A stretch of 64,000 nt of DNA, taken from contig NZ_CP029194.1 of NCBI RefSeq assembly GCF_008642375.1, forward strand, positions 6,317,001 to 6,381,000, in the 5' to 3' direction. Each line of letters opens with the position of its first letter. The stretch's first letter is position 1. Source of the stretch: Streptomyces venezuelae. GTDB taxonomy: Bacteria > Actinomycetota > Actinomycetes > Streptomycetales > Streptomycetaceae. The translations under genes and the position numbers were made by a program. Below, piece by piece: positions 16,677 to 26,300 of this stretch. Under the pieces are notes generated by a model that saw nothing but the letters and a program-made list of their open reading frames with translations, made no database searches and was not told where the DNA came from.

Positions 16677-17879
16677 CTACCCGCGCAGCACCAGAGCCTG
16701 TCCTGCGACCACGAGGAGGACCTCCTCGCACTCCTCGGCGAAGGCCGCGTTCAGCCGGCCCAGCTCGTCCCGGAACCGCCGCCCCGACGCCGTGCCCGGC
16801 ACGACCCCCGAGCCCGTCTCGTTGGTCACCGCCACGACCGTGCGGCGCGTCGCCCGCACCGCCGCGACCAGCTCCGCCGTCCGCTCCCGCAGCGCCGCCT
16901 GCCCGCCGTCCGCCCACCGCTCGTCGTCCCAGGCGCCCACCCGGTCCATGGCGTCCGTCAGCCACAGCGACAGGCAGTCGATGAGGAGCGCCGGACCGTC
17001 CTCGGCGAGCAGCGGTACAAGGTCACAGGTCTCGGCGGTACGCCACGCACCCGGCCGACGCTCCCGGTGGAGCCCCACCCGCTCCGCCCAGTCCGGGTCG
17101 CCCTCCCGGGTCCCGCCCGTCGCCACGTACAGCACCTCGGGGAAGGTCTCCAGACGACGCTCGGCCTCCACGGACTTCCCCGACCGGGCCCCGCCCGTCA
17201 CCAGCGTCCGCCGGGGCACGTCCGGCACCTCGTGGTACTCGCCGACGTACAGCGTCGTCCCGTCCGGCACCGCCCGCGCCCCCGCCGCCGCGAGCCGCCG
17301 GTCCAGCGCGGCACCCGTCGGCACGTCGTGGTCCAGATGGACGGCGATCACCTCGGTGGCCGGGCCGACCGCCCCGGTCGCCCGCAGCCGGGCGATGGCG
17401 TCCGGACGGCCCGTCACATCGGCGACGACCATGTCGTACGGCAGGCCGTGGTCCTCCGGAAGCCCCGCCGGAGCCCCGCCCGGCGGCAGGTAGAGCAGCC
17501 GCTCGCCGTCCGCGGAGGTCACCTCGTAGCCGGTGCCGGGGGAGTCCATCGGCACCGCCCGCACCCGGTGCCCGCTGATCAGCGTCAACTCTCTGCCGTC
17601 CGGCACCCGGCCCGCCGTCGGCAGCCCGGCCGGCACCTCCACGGCGGGCCCGTCGTGCGGATGCGTGAGCAGCACCTGCCGCACGCCCACGAGCGAGTGG
17701 CCCGAACGGGCCGCCGCGAGCGCGGCCCCCGGGGTGAGATCGAGCAGCAGAGCCCCGTCCAGGAGCAGCGCGGTCGCGGCCCGGACACGGGTTCCACGGG
17801 AGAGCGCGCAGACGGCGCAGGGGCAGTCGGGGCGGGGGAGCCCGAGGGGGGCGCCGGTGCCGAGCAGAGTCAGTTCCAC
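16677..17879 (-). CDS. cobU: MBL-fold domain fused to adenosylcobinamide kinase/guanylyltransferase
   Basis: 400 residues with two modules. Residues 1 to about 215 resemble a PhnP-like metallo-beta-lactamase fold (ELTLLGTGAPLG, PDCPCAVC, LLTHPHDGPAVEVP, VIAVHLDHD); the metal-binding HxHxDH motif is altered to HPHDGP, so hydrolase activity is doubtful. Residues from about 225 form CobU, with P-loop TLVTGGARSGKS, the LYVATGG motif and TNETGSGVVP, and would phosphorylate and guanylylate adenosylcobinamide. The start GTG at 17879 has GGGAGG 8-13 bases upstream; upstream in-frame sequence is noise from the neighbouring gene. Operonic with cobT. Confidence 0.9.
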   Translation of the reverse strand: MELTLLGTGAPLGLPRPDCPCAVCALSRGTRVRAATALLLDGALLLDLTPGAALAAARSGHSLVGVRQVLLTHPHDGPAVEVPAGLPTAGRVPDGRELTLISGHRVRAVPMDSPGTGYEVTSADGERLLYLPPGGAPAGLPEDHGLPYDMVVADVTGRPDAIARLRATGAVGPATEVIAVHLDHDVPTGAALDRRLAAAGARAVPDGTTLYVGEYHEVPDVPRRTLVTGGARSGKSVEAERRLETFPEVLYVATGGTREGDPDWAERVGLHRERRPGAWRTAETCDLVPLLAEDGPALLIDCLSLWLTDAMDRVGAWDDERWADGGQAALRERTAELVAAVRATRRTVVAVTNETGSGVVPGTASGRRFRDELGRLNAAFAEECEEVLLVVAGQALVLRG

Positions 17880-17970
17880 CCTCAGATCCTCCCGCGCCGC
17901 CGCGAGGCGTGCGCGCCCGGCTACGCTGCGGGCAGGAAACCGATCATCCGGTGAGCGCCTGGAGGCGGAC

Positions 17971-18177
17971 ATGGCATGGACGTGGCGGTTCGAGAAGTCC
18001 GACGGCACGGAGGTCGAGCCGGTGGTGACTCCCGAGGAGTTCACCACCCAGGGCGACGCCGAGAGCTGGATCGGCGAGCACTGGCGTGACCTCCTGGGCG
18101 GCGGCGCGGACCAGGTGACGCTCTCGGAGGACGGCGCCAAGATCTACGGCCCGATGCCGCTGGACGCGGAGGGCTAG
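17971..18177 (+). CDS. Small conserved acidic hypothetical protein
   Basis: 68 residues, acidic, beginning MAWTWRFEKSDGTEV. GGAGGCGGAC directly precedes the ATG at 17971 and codon third positions are G/C-rich, so it is a real gene. It has no signal peptide or membrane segment. Trp-rich N-terminus and an EEFTTQGDAESWIGEHW helix are the visible features. I recognise it as the type of short protein annotated hypothetical throughout Streptomyces; function unknown. Divergent from the cobU fusion, with 91 bases between starts. Confidence 0.8.
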   Translation: MAWTWRFEKSDGTEVEPVVTPEEFTTQGDAESWIGEHWRDLLGGGADQVTLSEDGAKIYGPMPLDAEG

Positions 18178-18239
18178 GGGGTGTCCGGAAGGTAGCGCCG
18201 TCTGCCCGCGGGCCAGGCGGGACTTTCCGGGCACGCCCT
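18178..18239. terminator. Probable bidirectional terminator
   Basis: GTGTCCGGAAG at 18181-18191 can pair with CTTTCCGGGCAC at about 18223-18234 (G-U pairs allowed), enclosing a GC-rich middle. It lies directly after the stop of the small acidic protein and before the convergent methyltransferase end. Confidence 0.45.
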
Positions 18240-18323
18240 AGAGCGCCCGGCCCCCGTTGTGGTCATGCCTTCCGCCGGAGCGGAGGGGATGGGCACAGCG
18301 GGGGCGCACTCGCAGGACCCGGC

Positions 18324-19127
18324 TCAGCCGCGGACGCCGCACAGGTGCAGCAGCGCCGCGATCCGCCGGTACGGATCCGTGCGGCCCGCGCGCTCCTCGG
18401 CGGCGAGCAGCCGGTCCAGCTCCTCGGCGGCGGGCAGGCCCGTCTCGGCCGGGATGCCGTCGGTGAAGACCCGCACGCCGTACCAGGCGTGCAGCGGTGC
18501 CGCGATCCCCGCGAGCGTCGACGTCAGGGCGTCGAGCCGGTCGGCCCGCACCTTCACGCCGTTGTCGTCGGTGTAGACATCGGTGTCGAAGCCCGTGAGG
18601 GCCCCGGACCAGTCGCCGGCCAGCCCCGGGCGCATGGCGAGCGCCTCGCCGTTCCGCACGACGAGGGAGAGCAGGCCACCGGGGGCCAGCATCCGGGCAA
18701 GACCCGCCAGCAGCGCGTCCGGCTCGTCCGCGTACATGAGGACGCCGTGGCAGAGCACCACGTCGAAGCTGCCGGGCAGGAAGTGGACGCCGGTCTCGCG
18801 TCCGTCGCCCTCGATCAGCCGGACCCGCTCGCGGATCCCGGCGGGCTCCGTGGCGAGCGACTCGCGCGCCGCCTTCAGCAGCTCGGGATCGGCCTCCAGG
18901 CCGGTCACGGTGTGTCCGGCGCGGGCCAGGCGCAGTGCCTGCGTGCCCTGACCCATGCCCGCGTCGAGGATCCGCAGCCGCTGCCCCACGGGGTAGCGCG
19001 CGGATATCTGCTCGTCGAGCTGGCGGGCGATGACCTCCTGCCGGATGGTGTCGCGCAGCCCGCCGTACCCGGCGGGCCAGTGCACGACGGCGGGCAGCAC
19101 GGCGCCGCCCGTCACCGACCCGTCCAT
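18324..19127 (-). CDS. Class I SAM-dependent methyltransferase
   Basis: 267 residues, soluble. The SAM-binding motif I is LDAGMGQGTQALRLA (about residues 55-69), with acidic loop GLEADP and motif IV-like FDVVLCHGVLMY. The region between about 145 and 225 would be the substrate cap. No substrate can be assigned. Related Streptomyces proteins are often annotated as CmoA/UbiE-like methyltransferases without evidence. ATG at 19127; ribosome binding site not obvious. It lies 68 bases downstream of the DUF3043 gene on the same strand and probably shares its transcript. Confidence 0.88.
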   Translation of the reverse strand: MDGSVTGGAVLPAVVHWPAGYGGLRDTIRQEVIARQLDEQISARYPVGQRLRILDAGMGQGTQALRLARAGHTVTGLEADPELLKAARESLATEPAGIRERVRLIEGDGRETGVHFLPGSFDVVLCHGVLMYADEPDALLAGLARMLAPGGLLSLVVRNGEALAMRPGLAGDWSGALTGFDTDVYTDDNGVKVRADRLDALTSTLAGIAAPLHAWYGVRVFTDGIPAETGLPAAEELDRLLAAEERAGRTDPYRRIAALLHLCGVRG

Positions 19128-19195
19128 GCCGGACGTACGGTCATCGACAGCGCGCTCGCCGAAGGCGTGCCCGCCGAGGGCCGAGCTGTCGGCGC

Positions 19196-19801
19196 TCAGG
19201 GCCGCTCTCCGCGCTTGACCTGCGGCTTCGGCAGCCGCAGTCGGCGCATCTGGAGCGTACGCATGAGGCCGTAGGCCACGGCTCCGCGCTTCGGCTCGTT
19301 CGGGAAGCGCTCGTTCAGCTGCTTGCGCAGCCGGATCCAGATGCCGACCGAGTCGATCACGATCAGGATGATCACGCCGAGCCAGAGCAGCAGGGAGATG
19401 TTCTGCAGGCTGCGGTTGGCGTTCCCGAACAGCGACAGCACGAGGATCACCACGGCCATCGGCAGGAAGAACTCGGCGATCGCGAAGCGCGAGTCGACGA
19501 AATCGCGCACGAACCTGCGCACCGGGCCCTTGTCGCGGGCGGGCAGATAACGCTCGTCGCCGCTCGCCAGCGCCTCGCGCTGCCGGGCCAGGTCCGAGCG
19601 ACGCGCCTCGCGCTGACGCTTGGCGGCCTCCTTGCGGTCGGTCGGCACCGTCGCGGCACGCCGACGCTGGGTCTGCGCTTCGCTCCGCTTCGGTGTCGGG
19701 CGGCCCTTGGGGGCCTCGGGGTCGCGGGGCTGCTTGGTGGAGAGGTCCGCCGTCACCTTGTCGGTGGGGGCCTTCTCGTCCTTCGAACGGCTACGGAACA
19801 C
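19196..19801 (-). CDS. DUF3043 family membrane protein
   Basis: About 201 residues. Highly charged N-terminal half (Lys/Arg/Gln-rich, TKQPRDPEAPKGRPTPKRS), then two transmembrane helices at roughly residues 110-130 and 135-157, and a basic tail. This is the layout of the actinobacterial DUF3043 family; function unknown. The start is GTG at 19801 (MFRSRSKDEKAP), chosen from family N-termini; an in-frame TTG at 19810 is possible. Divergent from pspA, with 272 bases between the two starts. Confidence 0.85.
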   Translation of the reverse strand: MFRSRSKDEKAPTDKVTADLSTKQPRDPEAPKGRPTPKRSEAQTQRRRAATVPTDRKEAAKRQREARRSDLARQREALASGDERYLPARDKGPVRRFVRDFVDSRFAIAEFFLPMAVVILVLSLFGNANRSLQNISLLLWLGVIILIVIDSVGIWIRLRKQLNERFPNEPKRGAVAYGLMRTLQMRRLRLPKPQVKRGERP

Positions 19802-20073
19802 AAAACCCAAGGGTACGGGGTGGCGGGCATGGACCCCAGCCCGGGCGGGAACGATCCGCTAACGGACTGCGTCTACGGCGGTACGTACGGAGGACGCGCG
19901 AGGGTTCCCCCTAGATCCGTCTACACCCTGGGCGGGAGGGAGACCGGTGCGTAGTCGTCCTTGGGGAGGAGCGCATCGCGCTCCGAACAGTGCGGTAATG
20001 GAGACAGGGCCCGTACTGTGGACCTGTTGGAGAGCTGGAGCCGAAGTCCGTCAGAAGGGGGCGCGCGAAGCCC

Positions 20074-20874
20074 ATGAGCGGTGTCATGAAGCGTATGGGG
20101 ATGATCTTCCGCGCGAAGGCGAACAAGGCCCTTGACCGGGCCGAGGATCCGCGCGAGACGCTCGATTACTCCTATCAGAAGCAGCTGGAGCTGCTGCAGA
20201 AGGTGCGGCGCGGCGTGGCCGACGTCGCCACCTCCCGCAAGCGGCTCGAACTCCAGCTGAACCAGTTGCAGGGCCAGTCCGCCAAGCTGGAGGACCAGGG
20301 CCGCAAGGCGCTGGCGCTCGGCCGCGAGGACCTGGCGCGCGAGGCGCTGTCCCGGCGGGCCGCGCTCCAGCAGCAGGTCAGCGACCTGGAGGTGCAGCAC
20401 CAGACGCTGCAGGGCGAGGAGGAGAAGCTGACGCTCGCCGCGCAGCGCCTCCAGGCCAAGGTCGACGCCTTCCGCACGAAGAAGGAGACGATCAAGGCGA
20501 CCTACACGGCCGCACAGGCCCAGACCCGGATCGCCGAGTCGTTCTCCGGCATCTCGGAGGAGATGAGCGACGTCGGTCTCGCGATCCAGCGGGCCGAGGA
20601 CAAGACCGCCCAGCTCCAGGCGCGCGCGGGCGCGATCGACGAGCTGCTCGCCTCGGGCGCCCTGGACGACCAGTCCGGGCTCGCCAAGGACGACATCCAG
20701 GCGGAGCTGGACCGGCTCTCGGGCGGTACGGACGTCGAGCTGGAGCTCCAGCGGATGAAGGCCGAGCTGGCCGGTGGCCCCTCGGCGCAGAAGCAGGCGA
20801 TCGAGGGCGGCGGCGCGGCCGCGCCGCAGGACCAGACGCCGCAGCAGCAGTCCCACCCGCGTTTCGAGAAGTAG
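20074..20874 (+). CDS. pspA: PspA/IM30 family envelope-stress protein
   Basis: 266 residues, almost entirely coiled coil from residue 25 to about 220, with the N-terminal amphipathic helix MKRMGMIFRAKANKALD typical of PspA/Vipp1 (ESCRT-III superfamily) and a Gln/Pro-rich tail (PQDQTPQQQSHPRFEK). Binds and protects stressed membranes. ATG at 20074 has AAGGGGG about 10 bases upstream; ATG at 20086 is an alternative. A weak promoter-like TACTGT lies at 20014-20019, and a GGAGCGC/GCGCTCC hairpin lies just upstream of it. No pspBC are present; the next gene encodes the actinobacterial partner PspAA. Confidence 0.95.
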   Translation: MSGVMKRMGMIFRAKANKALDRAEDPRETLDYSYQKQLELLQKVRRGVADVATSRKRLELQLNQLQGQSAKLEDQGRKALALGREDLAREALSRRAALQQQVSDLEVQHQTLQGEEEKLTLAAQRLQAKVDAFRTKKETIKATYTAAQAQTRIAESFSGISEEMSDVGLAIQRAEDKTAQLQARAGAIDELLASGALDDQSGLAKDDIQAELDRLSGGTDVELELQRMKAELAGGPSAQKQAIEGGGAAAPQDQTPQQQSHPRFEK

Positions 20875-20893
20875 GCGACAGACAGGACGCGTC

Positions 20894-21172
20894 ATGATCG
20901 TACGGATCATGGGGGAGGGCCAGTGGAAGCTGGCCGACAGCCACCTCGTGGAGCTGAACAGGCTCGACGACGAGCTGCTCGAAGAGATGGAGTCGGGGGA
21001 CCAGGAAGGGTTCCGGCGCACGCTGCACGCCCTTCTCGACGCCGTCCGCCTGATCGGCGAGCCGCTCCCCGACGACGCCCTGGAGCCCTCGGAGCTCATC
21101 CTCCCGGCTCCGGACGCGGGCCTCGACGAGGTCCGAGCGATGCTCCGCGACGACGGCCTGATCCCGGGCTGA
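20894..21172 (+). CDS. pspAA: PspA-associated protein PspAA
   Basis: 92-residue acidic protein (MIVRIMGEGQWKLADSHL), the partner commonly encoded right after pspA in actinobacteria. Two halves are visible: an N-terminal beta-rich GEGQW segment and a helical middle. AGGA precedes ATG at 20894, 19 bases after the pspA stop, so the pair is operonic. Role unproven: thought to modulate the PspA membrane-stress response. Confidence 0.9.
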   Translation: MIVRIMGEGQWKLADSHLVELNRLDDELLEEMESGDQEGFRRTLHALLDAVRLIGEPLPDDALEPSELILPAPDAGLDEVRAMLRDDGLIPG

Positions 21173-21190
21173 CGTCCACCCCGCGCCTTC

Positions 21191-21226
21191 GGTGCCCCCT
21201 CGCCCCCACCGGGGCGGTGGGGCACC
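21191..21226 (+). terminator. Terminator after pspAA
   Basis: Outer arms GGTGCCCC (21191-21198) and GGGGCACC (21219-21226) with inner CGCCCC/GGGGCG pairing form a strong hairpin 18 bases past the pspAA stop, separating the psp genes from the two-component system. Confidence 0.7.
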
Positions 21227-21269
21227 GTGCTTTCCCGCCGCGGGCGCTTTCCCCGTACCGTTCTTCGAC

Positions 21270-22508
21270 GTGACCCCCACCGGCCCTGCCACCGGCACCC
21301 TCTACGTCCGCCTCCGCGACTGGTTCCGCGCCCACCCGCTCGCCTTCGACGCGACCATCGCCGCCGGCACGCTCGTCTGCATGATCGCCGCCTCTTTCAC
21401 CGACCCGCACGGCAGCCCGGAGGGGCCGACCTTCGGTGACCGCGCCCCCGACGCGGGAAGCGTGCTGATCATGGCCATCGGGGCCGCCGCGCTGGTGCTG
21501 CGCCGCCGGCGCCCCTTCGCGGTGCTCTGCTTCACGGTCACGATCTGCTTCGTGGAGCTGGTCGACGACGTCCGTCCCGCCCCGATCGCGATGAGCGCCG
21601 TCGTCGCGCTCTACACGGTCGCCGCCCGCACCGACCGCCACACCACCTGGCGCGTCGGGCTCGTCACGATGGCGCTCCTCACCGCCGCCGCCATGATCTT
21701 CGGCCCGACCAGCTGGTACGCGCAGGAGAACCTCGGCGTCTTCGCCTGGACCGGCATGGCCGCCGCGGCCGGGGACGCCGTCCGCAGCCGTCGCGCCTTC
21801 GTCGACGCGATCCGCGAGCGGGCCGAGCGGGCCGAACGCACCCGCGAGGAGGAGGCGGGCCGTCGGGTCGCCGAGGAGCGGCTGCGCATCGCCCGCGACC
21901 TCCACGACGTCGTCGCCCACCACATCGCCCTGGTCAACGTCCAGGCCGGGGTCGCCGCCCACGTCATGGACAAGCGCCCCGACCAGGCCAAGGAGGCCCT
22001 CGCACACGTCCGCGAGGCCAGCCGCTCCGCCCTCGACGAGCTCCGCGCCACCGTCGGGCTGCTGCGCCAGTCCGGCGACCCCGAGGCGCCCACCGAGCCC
22101 GCCCCCGGCCTCGCCGTCCTCGACGGGCTCCTCGACAGCTTCCGCAAGGCCGGCCTTCCGGTCGCCCTGGCACGCGCGGACGGCGACGGGGCGCTGCCCG
22201 CGACGGTCGACCTGGCCGCGTACCGGATCGTGCAGGAGGCCCTCACCAACGTCCGCAAGCACGCGGGACCGGACGCCGAGGCGGAGGTGAGCGTCGTCAG
22301 GGTGGGCCGTACGGTCGAGATCACCGTCCTCGACAACGGCACCCCGCAGCCCGGCGTCCCCGCCGACTCCGGTGGCCACGGCCTCCTCGGCATGCGCGAG
22401 CGGGTCAGCGCCCTCGGCGGCACCCTGACCGCCGCACCCCGCTACGGCGGCGGCTTCCGCGTCCAGGCGATACTGCCCGTGACGACCCGTACGGGGGAGG
22501 ACGCATGA
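21270..22508 (+). CDS. NarL-type sensor histidine kinase
   Basis: 412 residues. About four N-terminal transmembrane helices (residues 30-165) without a large external loop, then a HisKA_3 dimerisation helix with LRIARDLHDVVAHH (phospho-acceptor His212) and a HATPase_c domain (YRIVQEALTNVRKHAG, DNGTPQPG, GGHGLLGMRERV). The signal probably arises within or near the membrane. GTG at 21270 has no ribosome binding site; TACCGT at 21256-21261 ends 8 bases before it, so the message may be leaderless. The stop overlaps the response regulator start (ATGA). Confidence 0.95.
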   Translation: MTPTGPATGTLYVRLRDWFRAHPLAFDATIAAGTLVCMIAASFTDPHGSPEGPTFGDRAPDAGSVLIMAIGAAALVLRRRRPFAVLCFTVTICFVELVDDVRPAPIAMSAVVALYTVAARTDRHTTWRVGLVTMALLTAAAMIFGPTSWYAQENLGVFAWTGMAAAAGDAVRSRRAFVDAIRERAERAERTREEEAGRRVAEERLRIARDLHDVVAHHIALVNVQAGVAAHVMDKRPDQAKEALAHVREASRSALDELRATVGLLRQSGDPEAPTEPAPGLAVLDGLLDSFRKAGLPVALARADGDGALPATVDLAAYRIVQEALTNVRKHAGPDAEAEVSVVRVGRTVEITVLDNGTPQPGVPADSGGHGLLGMRERVSALGGTLTAAPRYGGGFRVQAILPVTTRTGEDA

Positions 22509-23191
22509 CGATCCGGGTACTGCTCGCCGACGACCAGGCCCTGCTCCGCAGCGCCTTCAAGGTCCTGGTCGACTCCGAACCGGACATGGAGGTGGTCGGC
22601 GAGGCCGCCGACGGCGCCCAGGCCGTCGACCTGGCCCGCGCCGAGCGGCCGGACGTCGTCCTCATGGACATCCGGATGCCCGGCACGGACGGCCTCGCCG
22701 CGACCCGCGCGATCACCGCGGACCCCGAGCTGTCGGCCGTACGCATCGTCATGCTCACCACCTTCGAGGTCGACGAGTACGTCGTGCAGTCCCTGCGCGC
22801 CGGGGCCTCCGGCTTCCTCGGCAAGGGCGCCGAACCGGAGGAGCTGCTCGGCGCGATCCGGATCGCCCACGCCGGCGAGGCGCTGCTCTCCCCGGCCGCG
22901 ACCAAGGGCCTCATCGCCACCTTCCTCGCCCAGGGCGGCGGGCTCGAACCCGCCGAGGGCGACCGGCCCTACTCCGAGCGGCTCGCCGCGCTCACCGCCC
23001 GCGAGCGCGAGGTCCTCGTCCTCGTCGGCGGCGGCCTCTCCAACGACGAGATCGCCGAGCGGCTCGACGTCAGCCCGCTCACCGTGAAGACGCATGTCAA
23101 CCGGACCATGGCCAAGCTCGGCGCCCGCGACCGCGCCCAGCTGGTCGTCACGGCGTACGAATCGGGACTGGTACGTCCGAGGGTGGAGTGA
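22505..23191 (+). CDS. NarL/FixJ-family response regulator
   Basis: 228 residues. Receiver domain with acidic pocket DD at residues 9-10, phospho-acceptor Asp55 in LMDIRMPG, Thr in MLTTFE and Lys in LGKGAEP; C-terminal LuxR-type HTH (LTAREREVLVLVGGG, SNDEIAERL, VKTHVNRTMAKLG). ATG at 22505 overlaps the kinase stop by four bases. Next to it, 180 bases downstream on the same strand, is an RND pump that this pair may regulate; that link is positional inference. Confidence 0.95.
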   Translation: MTIRVLLADDQALLRSAFKVLVDSEPDMEVVGEAADGAQAVDLARAERPDVVLMDIRMPGTDGLAATRAITADPELSAVRIVMLTTFEVDEYVVQSLRAGASGFLGKGAEPEELLGAIRIAHAGEALLSPAATKGLIATFLAQGGGLEPAEGDRPYSERLAALTAREREVLVLVGGGLSNDEIAERLDVSPLTVKTHVNRTMAKLGARDRAQLVVTAYESGLVRPRVE

Positions 23192-23371
23192 CCGAAGGCC
23201 CCGGCGTACTCCAGACGCGGTATGCGCGGGACAAGGATGTGGACCCGGGGGCCGAGGACTTCCGGCGGGGGATGGCAGATCGTATAGGCGGGGAGGGCAC
23301 CTCCGGCGGTTGACGGCCGGGGTCTTGGCTGCTCCCGCCTGCCGACGAGTACGCCACAGAAGAGAGACCCC

Positions 23372-26300
23372 ATGTCCTGGCTGTCCAGATTCAGCCTCGC
23401 GCAACGGGCCCTGATCGGGCTGATGTCCATCGTCGCGATCGTGTTCGGGGCGATCGCGATACCGCAGCTGAAGCAGCAGTTGCTGCCCTCGATCGAGCTC
23501 CCCATGGTCTCGGTCCTCGCCCCGTACCAGGGCGCCTCTCCCGATGTGGTCGAGAAGCAGGTCGTCGAGCCGCTGGAGAACAGTCTCAAGGCCGTCGACG
23601 GTCTGAAGTCGGTCACCTCCACCGCCTCCGAGGGCAGCGCCGTCATCATGGCGTCCTTCGACTACGGCGACGAGTCGACCAAGCAGCTCGTCGCCGACGT
23701 CCAGCAGGCGGTGAACCGCGCCCGCGCCCAGCTGCCCGACTCCGTCGACCCGCAGGTCGTCGCCGGCTCGACGGACGACATGCCGACCGTCGTCCTCGCC
23801 GCCTCCTCGGACAAGGACCCGCAGGCTCTCGCCGACCAGCTGCAGAAGACCGTCGTCCCCGCCCTGGAGGACATCGAGGGCGTCGGCCAGGTCTCGATCG
23901 ACGGCGTCCAGGACCTCCAGGTCTCGGTCACCCCGGACGAGCGCAAGCTCGCCGCGGCCGGCCTCAGCACCATGAAGCTCGCCGAGGTGCTCCGCTCCGG
24001 CGGCGCCACGATGCCGGCCGGCTCCTTCTCCGAGGCCGGCAAGAGCCGCACGATCCAGGTCGGCGGCGGCTACACCTCCCTGCGGCAGATCGAGGACCTG
24101 CGCATCCCGTCGGCCACCCCCGGCAAGGGCAAGGCGGTCCGCCTCGGCGACGTCGCCACCGTCCGCCAGGAGGAGTCCCAGCGCGTCTCCCTCACCCGCA
24201 CGAACGGCAAGCCCAGCCTCGCCGTCATGGCCACCATGGACAAGGACGGCAGCGCCGTCGCCATCTCCGACGCCGTCGAGGAGAAGCTGCCCGAGCTGCG
24301 CCGCGACCTCGGCGCGGGCGCCGAGCTGACCGTCGTCTCCGATCAGGGCCCGGCCGTCGCCAAGGCGATCTCCGGCCTGACCACGGAGGGCGCGCTCGGC
24401 CTCGTCATGGCCGTCCTGGTGATCCTGGTCTTCCTGACGTCGATCCGCTCGACCCTGGTCACCGCGGTCTCCATCCCGCTGTCGGTCGTCCTGGCCCTGA
24501 TCGTGCTGTGGACCCGCGACCTCTCGCTCAACATGCTGACCCTCGGCGCGCTCACCATCGCCATCGGCCGGGTCGTCGACGACTCGATCGTGGTCCTGGA
24601 GAACATCAAGCGCCACCTGGGCTACGGCGAGGAGCGCCAGGCCGCGATCGTCACCGCGGTCCGCGAGGTGGCCGGCGCCGTCACCTCCTCGACCCTCACC
24701 ACCGTCGCCGTCTTCCTGCCGATCGGCCTGGTCGGGGGCATGGTCGGCGAGCTGTTCGGCTCCTTCTCGCTGACGGTGACGGCGGCCCTGCTCGCCTCGC
24801 TGCTCGTCTCCCTGACCGTGGTCCCGGTCCTCTCGTACTGGTTCCTGCGCGCCCCCAAGGGCACGTCGGAGGACCCGGAGGAGGCCCGTCGACTGGCCGA
24901 GGAGAAGGAGGAGAAGAGCCGGCTCCAGCGCGCGTACGTGCCGGTCCTGCGCTTCGCGACCCGGCGCAGGCTCACCAGCGTGGCCATCGCCCTCGTCGTC
25001 CTGGTCCTCACCTTCGGCATGGGCGGCCTCCTGAAGACGAACTTCTTCGACCCGGGCGAGCAGGAGGTGCTCAGCATCCGCCAGGAGCTGGCGCCCGGCA
25101 CCAGCCTGAGCGCCTCCGACGAGGCCGCGAAGAAGGTCGAGAAGGTCCTCGCGGAGACCGAGGGCGTCAAGGACTACCAGGTCACCGTCGGTTCCTCCGG
25201 CTTCATGGCGGCCTTCGGCGGCGGCACCGGCTCCAACCAGGCCTCGTACAAGGTCAGCCTGGAGAGCTCGGACGCCTACGAGAAGGTCCGCGACTCCGTC
25301 GAGAAGGCGCTCGCGGGCCTCGACGGCATCGGCGACACCACCATCGCGGCCGGCGACGGCTTCGGCAGCCAGGACCTGAGCGTGGTCGTCAAGGCCGCCG
25401 ACGCGAAGGTCCTGGAGCAGGCCTCCGAGCAGGTCCGCACGGCGATCGCCGGGATGAAGGACGTCACCGACGTCCAGAGCGACCTCTCGCAGTCCGTCCC
25501 GCGCATCTCCGTCAAGGCCAACGCCAAGGCGGCCGACGCGGGCTTCGACACCGGCACGCTGGGCATGGTGGTCGCCCAGGCCGTCCGGGGCACCCCGGCC
25601 GCCAAGGCGATCCTCGACGACAGCGAGCGGGACGTCCTCATCACCTCGGCGAAGCCCGCCACCACCCTCGCCGAGCTCAAGGCCCTGCCGCTCGGCCCGG
25701 TGAAGCTGGGCGACATCGCCACCGTCGAGCTGGTCCCCGGCCCGGTCTCCATGACCCGGATCGACGGCGCCCGCGCGGCGACGGTCACGGCCAAGCCGAC
25801 CGGTGACAACACCGGCGCGGTCAGCGCCTCGCTCCAGTCGAAGATCGACGCGCTGGACCTGCCCGAGGGCGCCGGCGTCAGCATCGGCGGTGTCTCCGAG
25901 GACCAGTCCGAGGCCTTCCTCAACCTGTTCCTGGCGATGCTCGCGGCCGTCGCGATCGTCTTCATGCTGCTCGTGGCGACCTTCCGGTCGCTGATCCAGC
26001 CGCTGATCCTGCTGGTCTCGATCCCCTTCGCGGCGACCGGCGCGATCGGTCTGCTCGTGGTCACCGACACCGCGATGGGCGTTCCGGCGATGATCGGCAT
26101 GCTGATGCTCATCGGCATCGTCGTGACCAACGCGATCGTCCTGATCGACCTGATCAACCAGTACCGGGCCCAGGGCCTCGGCGTCGTCGAAGCGGTGATC
26201 GAGGGTGGCCGGCACCGGCTCCGCCCGATCCTCATGACCGCCCTGGCGACGATCTTCGCCCTGCTGCCGATGGCCCTCGGCATCACCGGCGAGGGCGGCT

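Noticed and set aside
16663..18140. Long minus-strand N-terminal extension of the cobU fusion
   Set aside because: It is antisense to the small acidic protein and lacks a start signal; GTG 17879 has a strong ribosome binding site.
22442..26215. A 1257-codon minus-strand open frame opposite the RND pump and response regulator
   Set aside because: It is antisense to clear protein families, is rich in Asp/Arg/Gly/His as expected from GC-driven shadow frames, and has no ribosome binding site.
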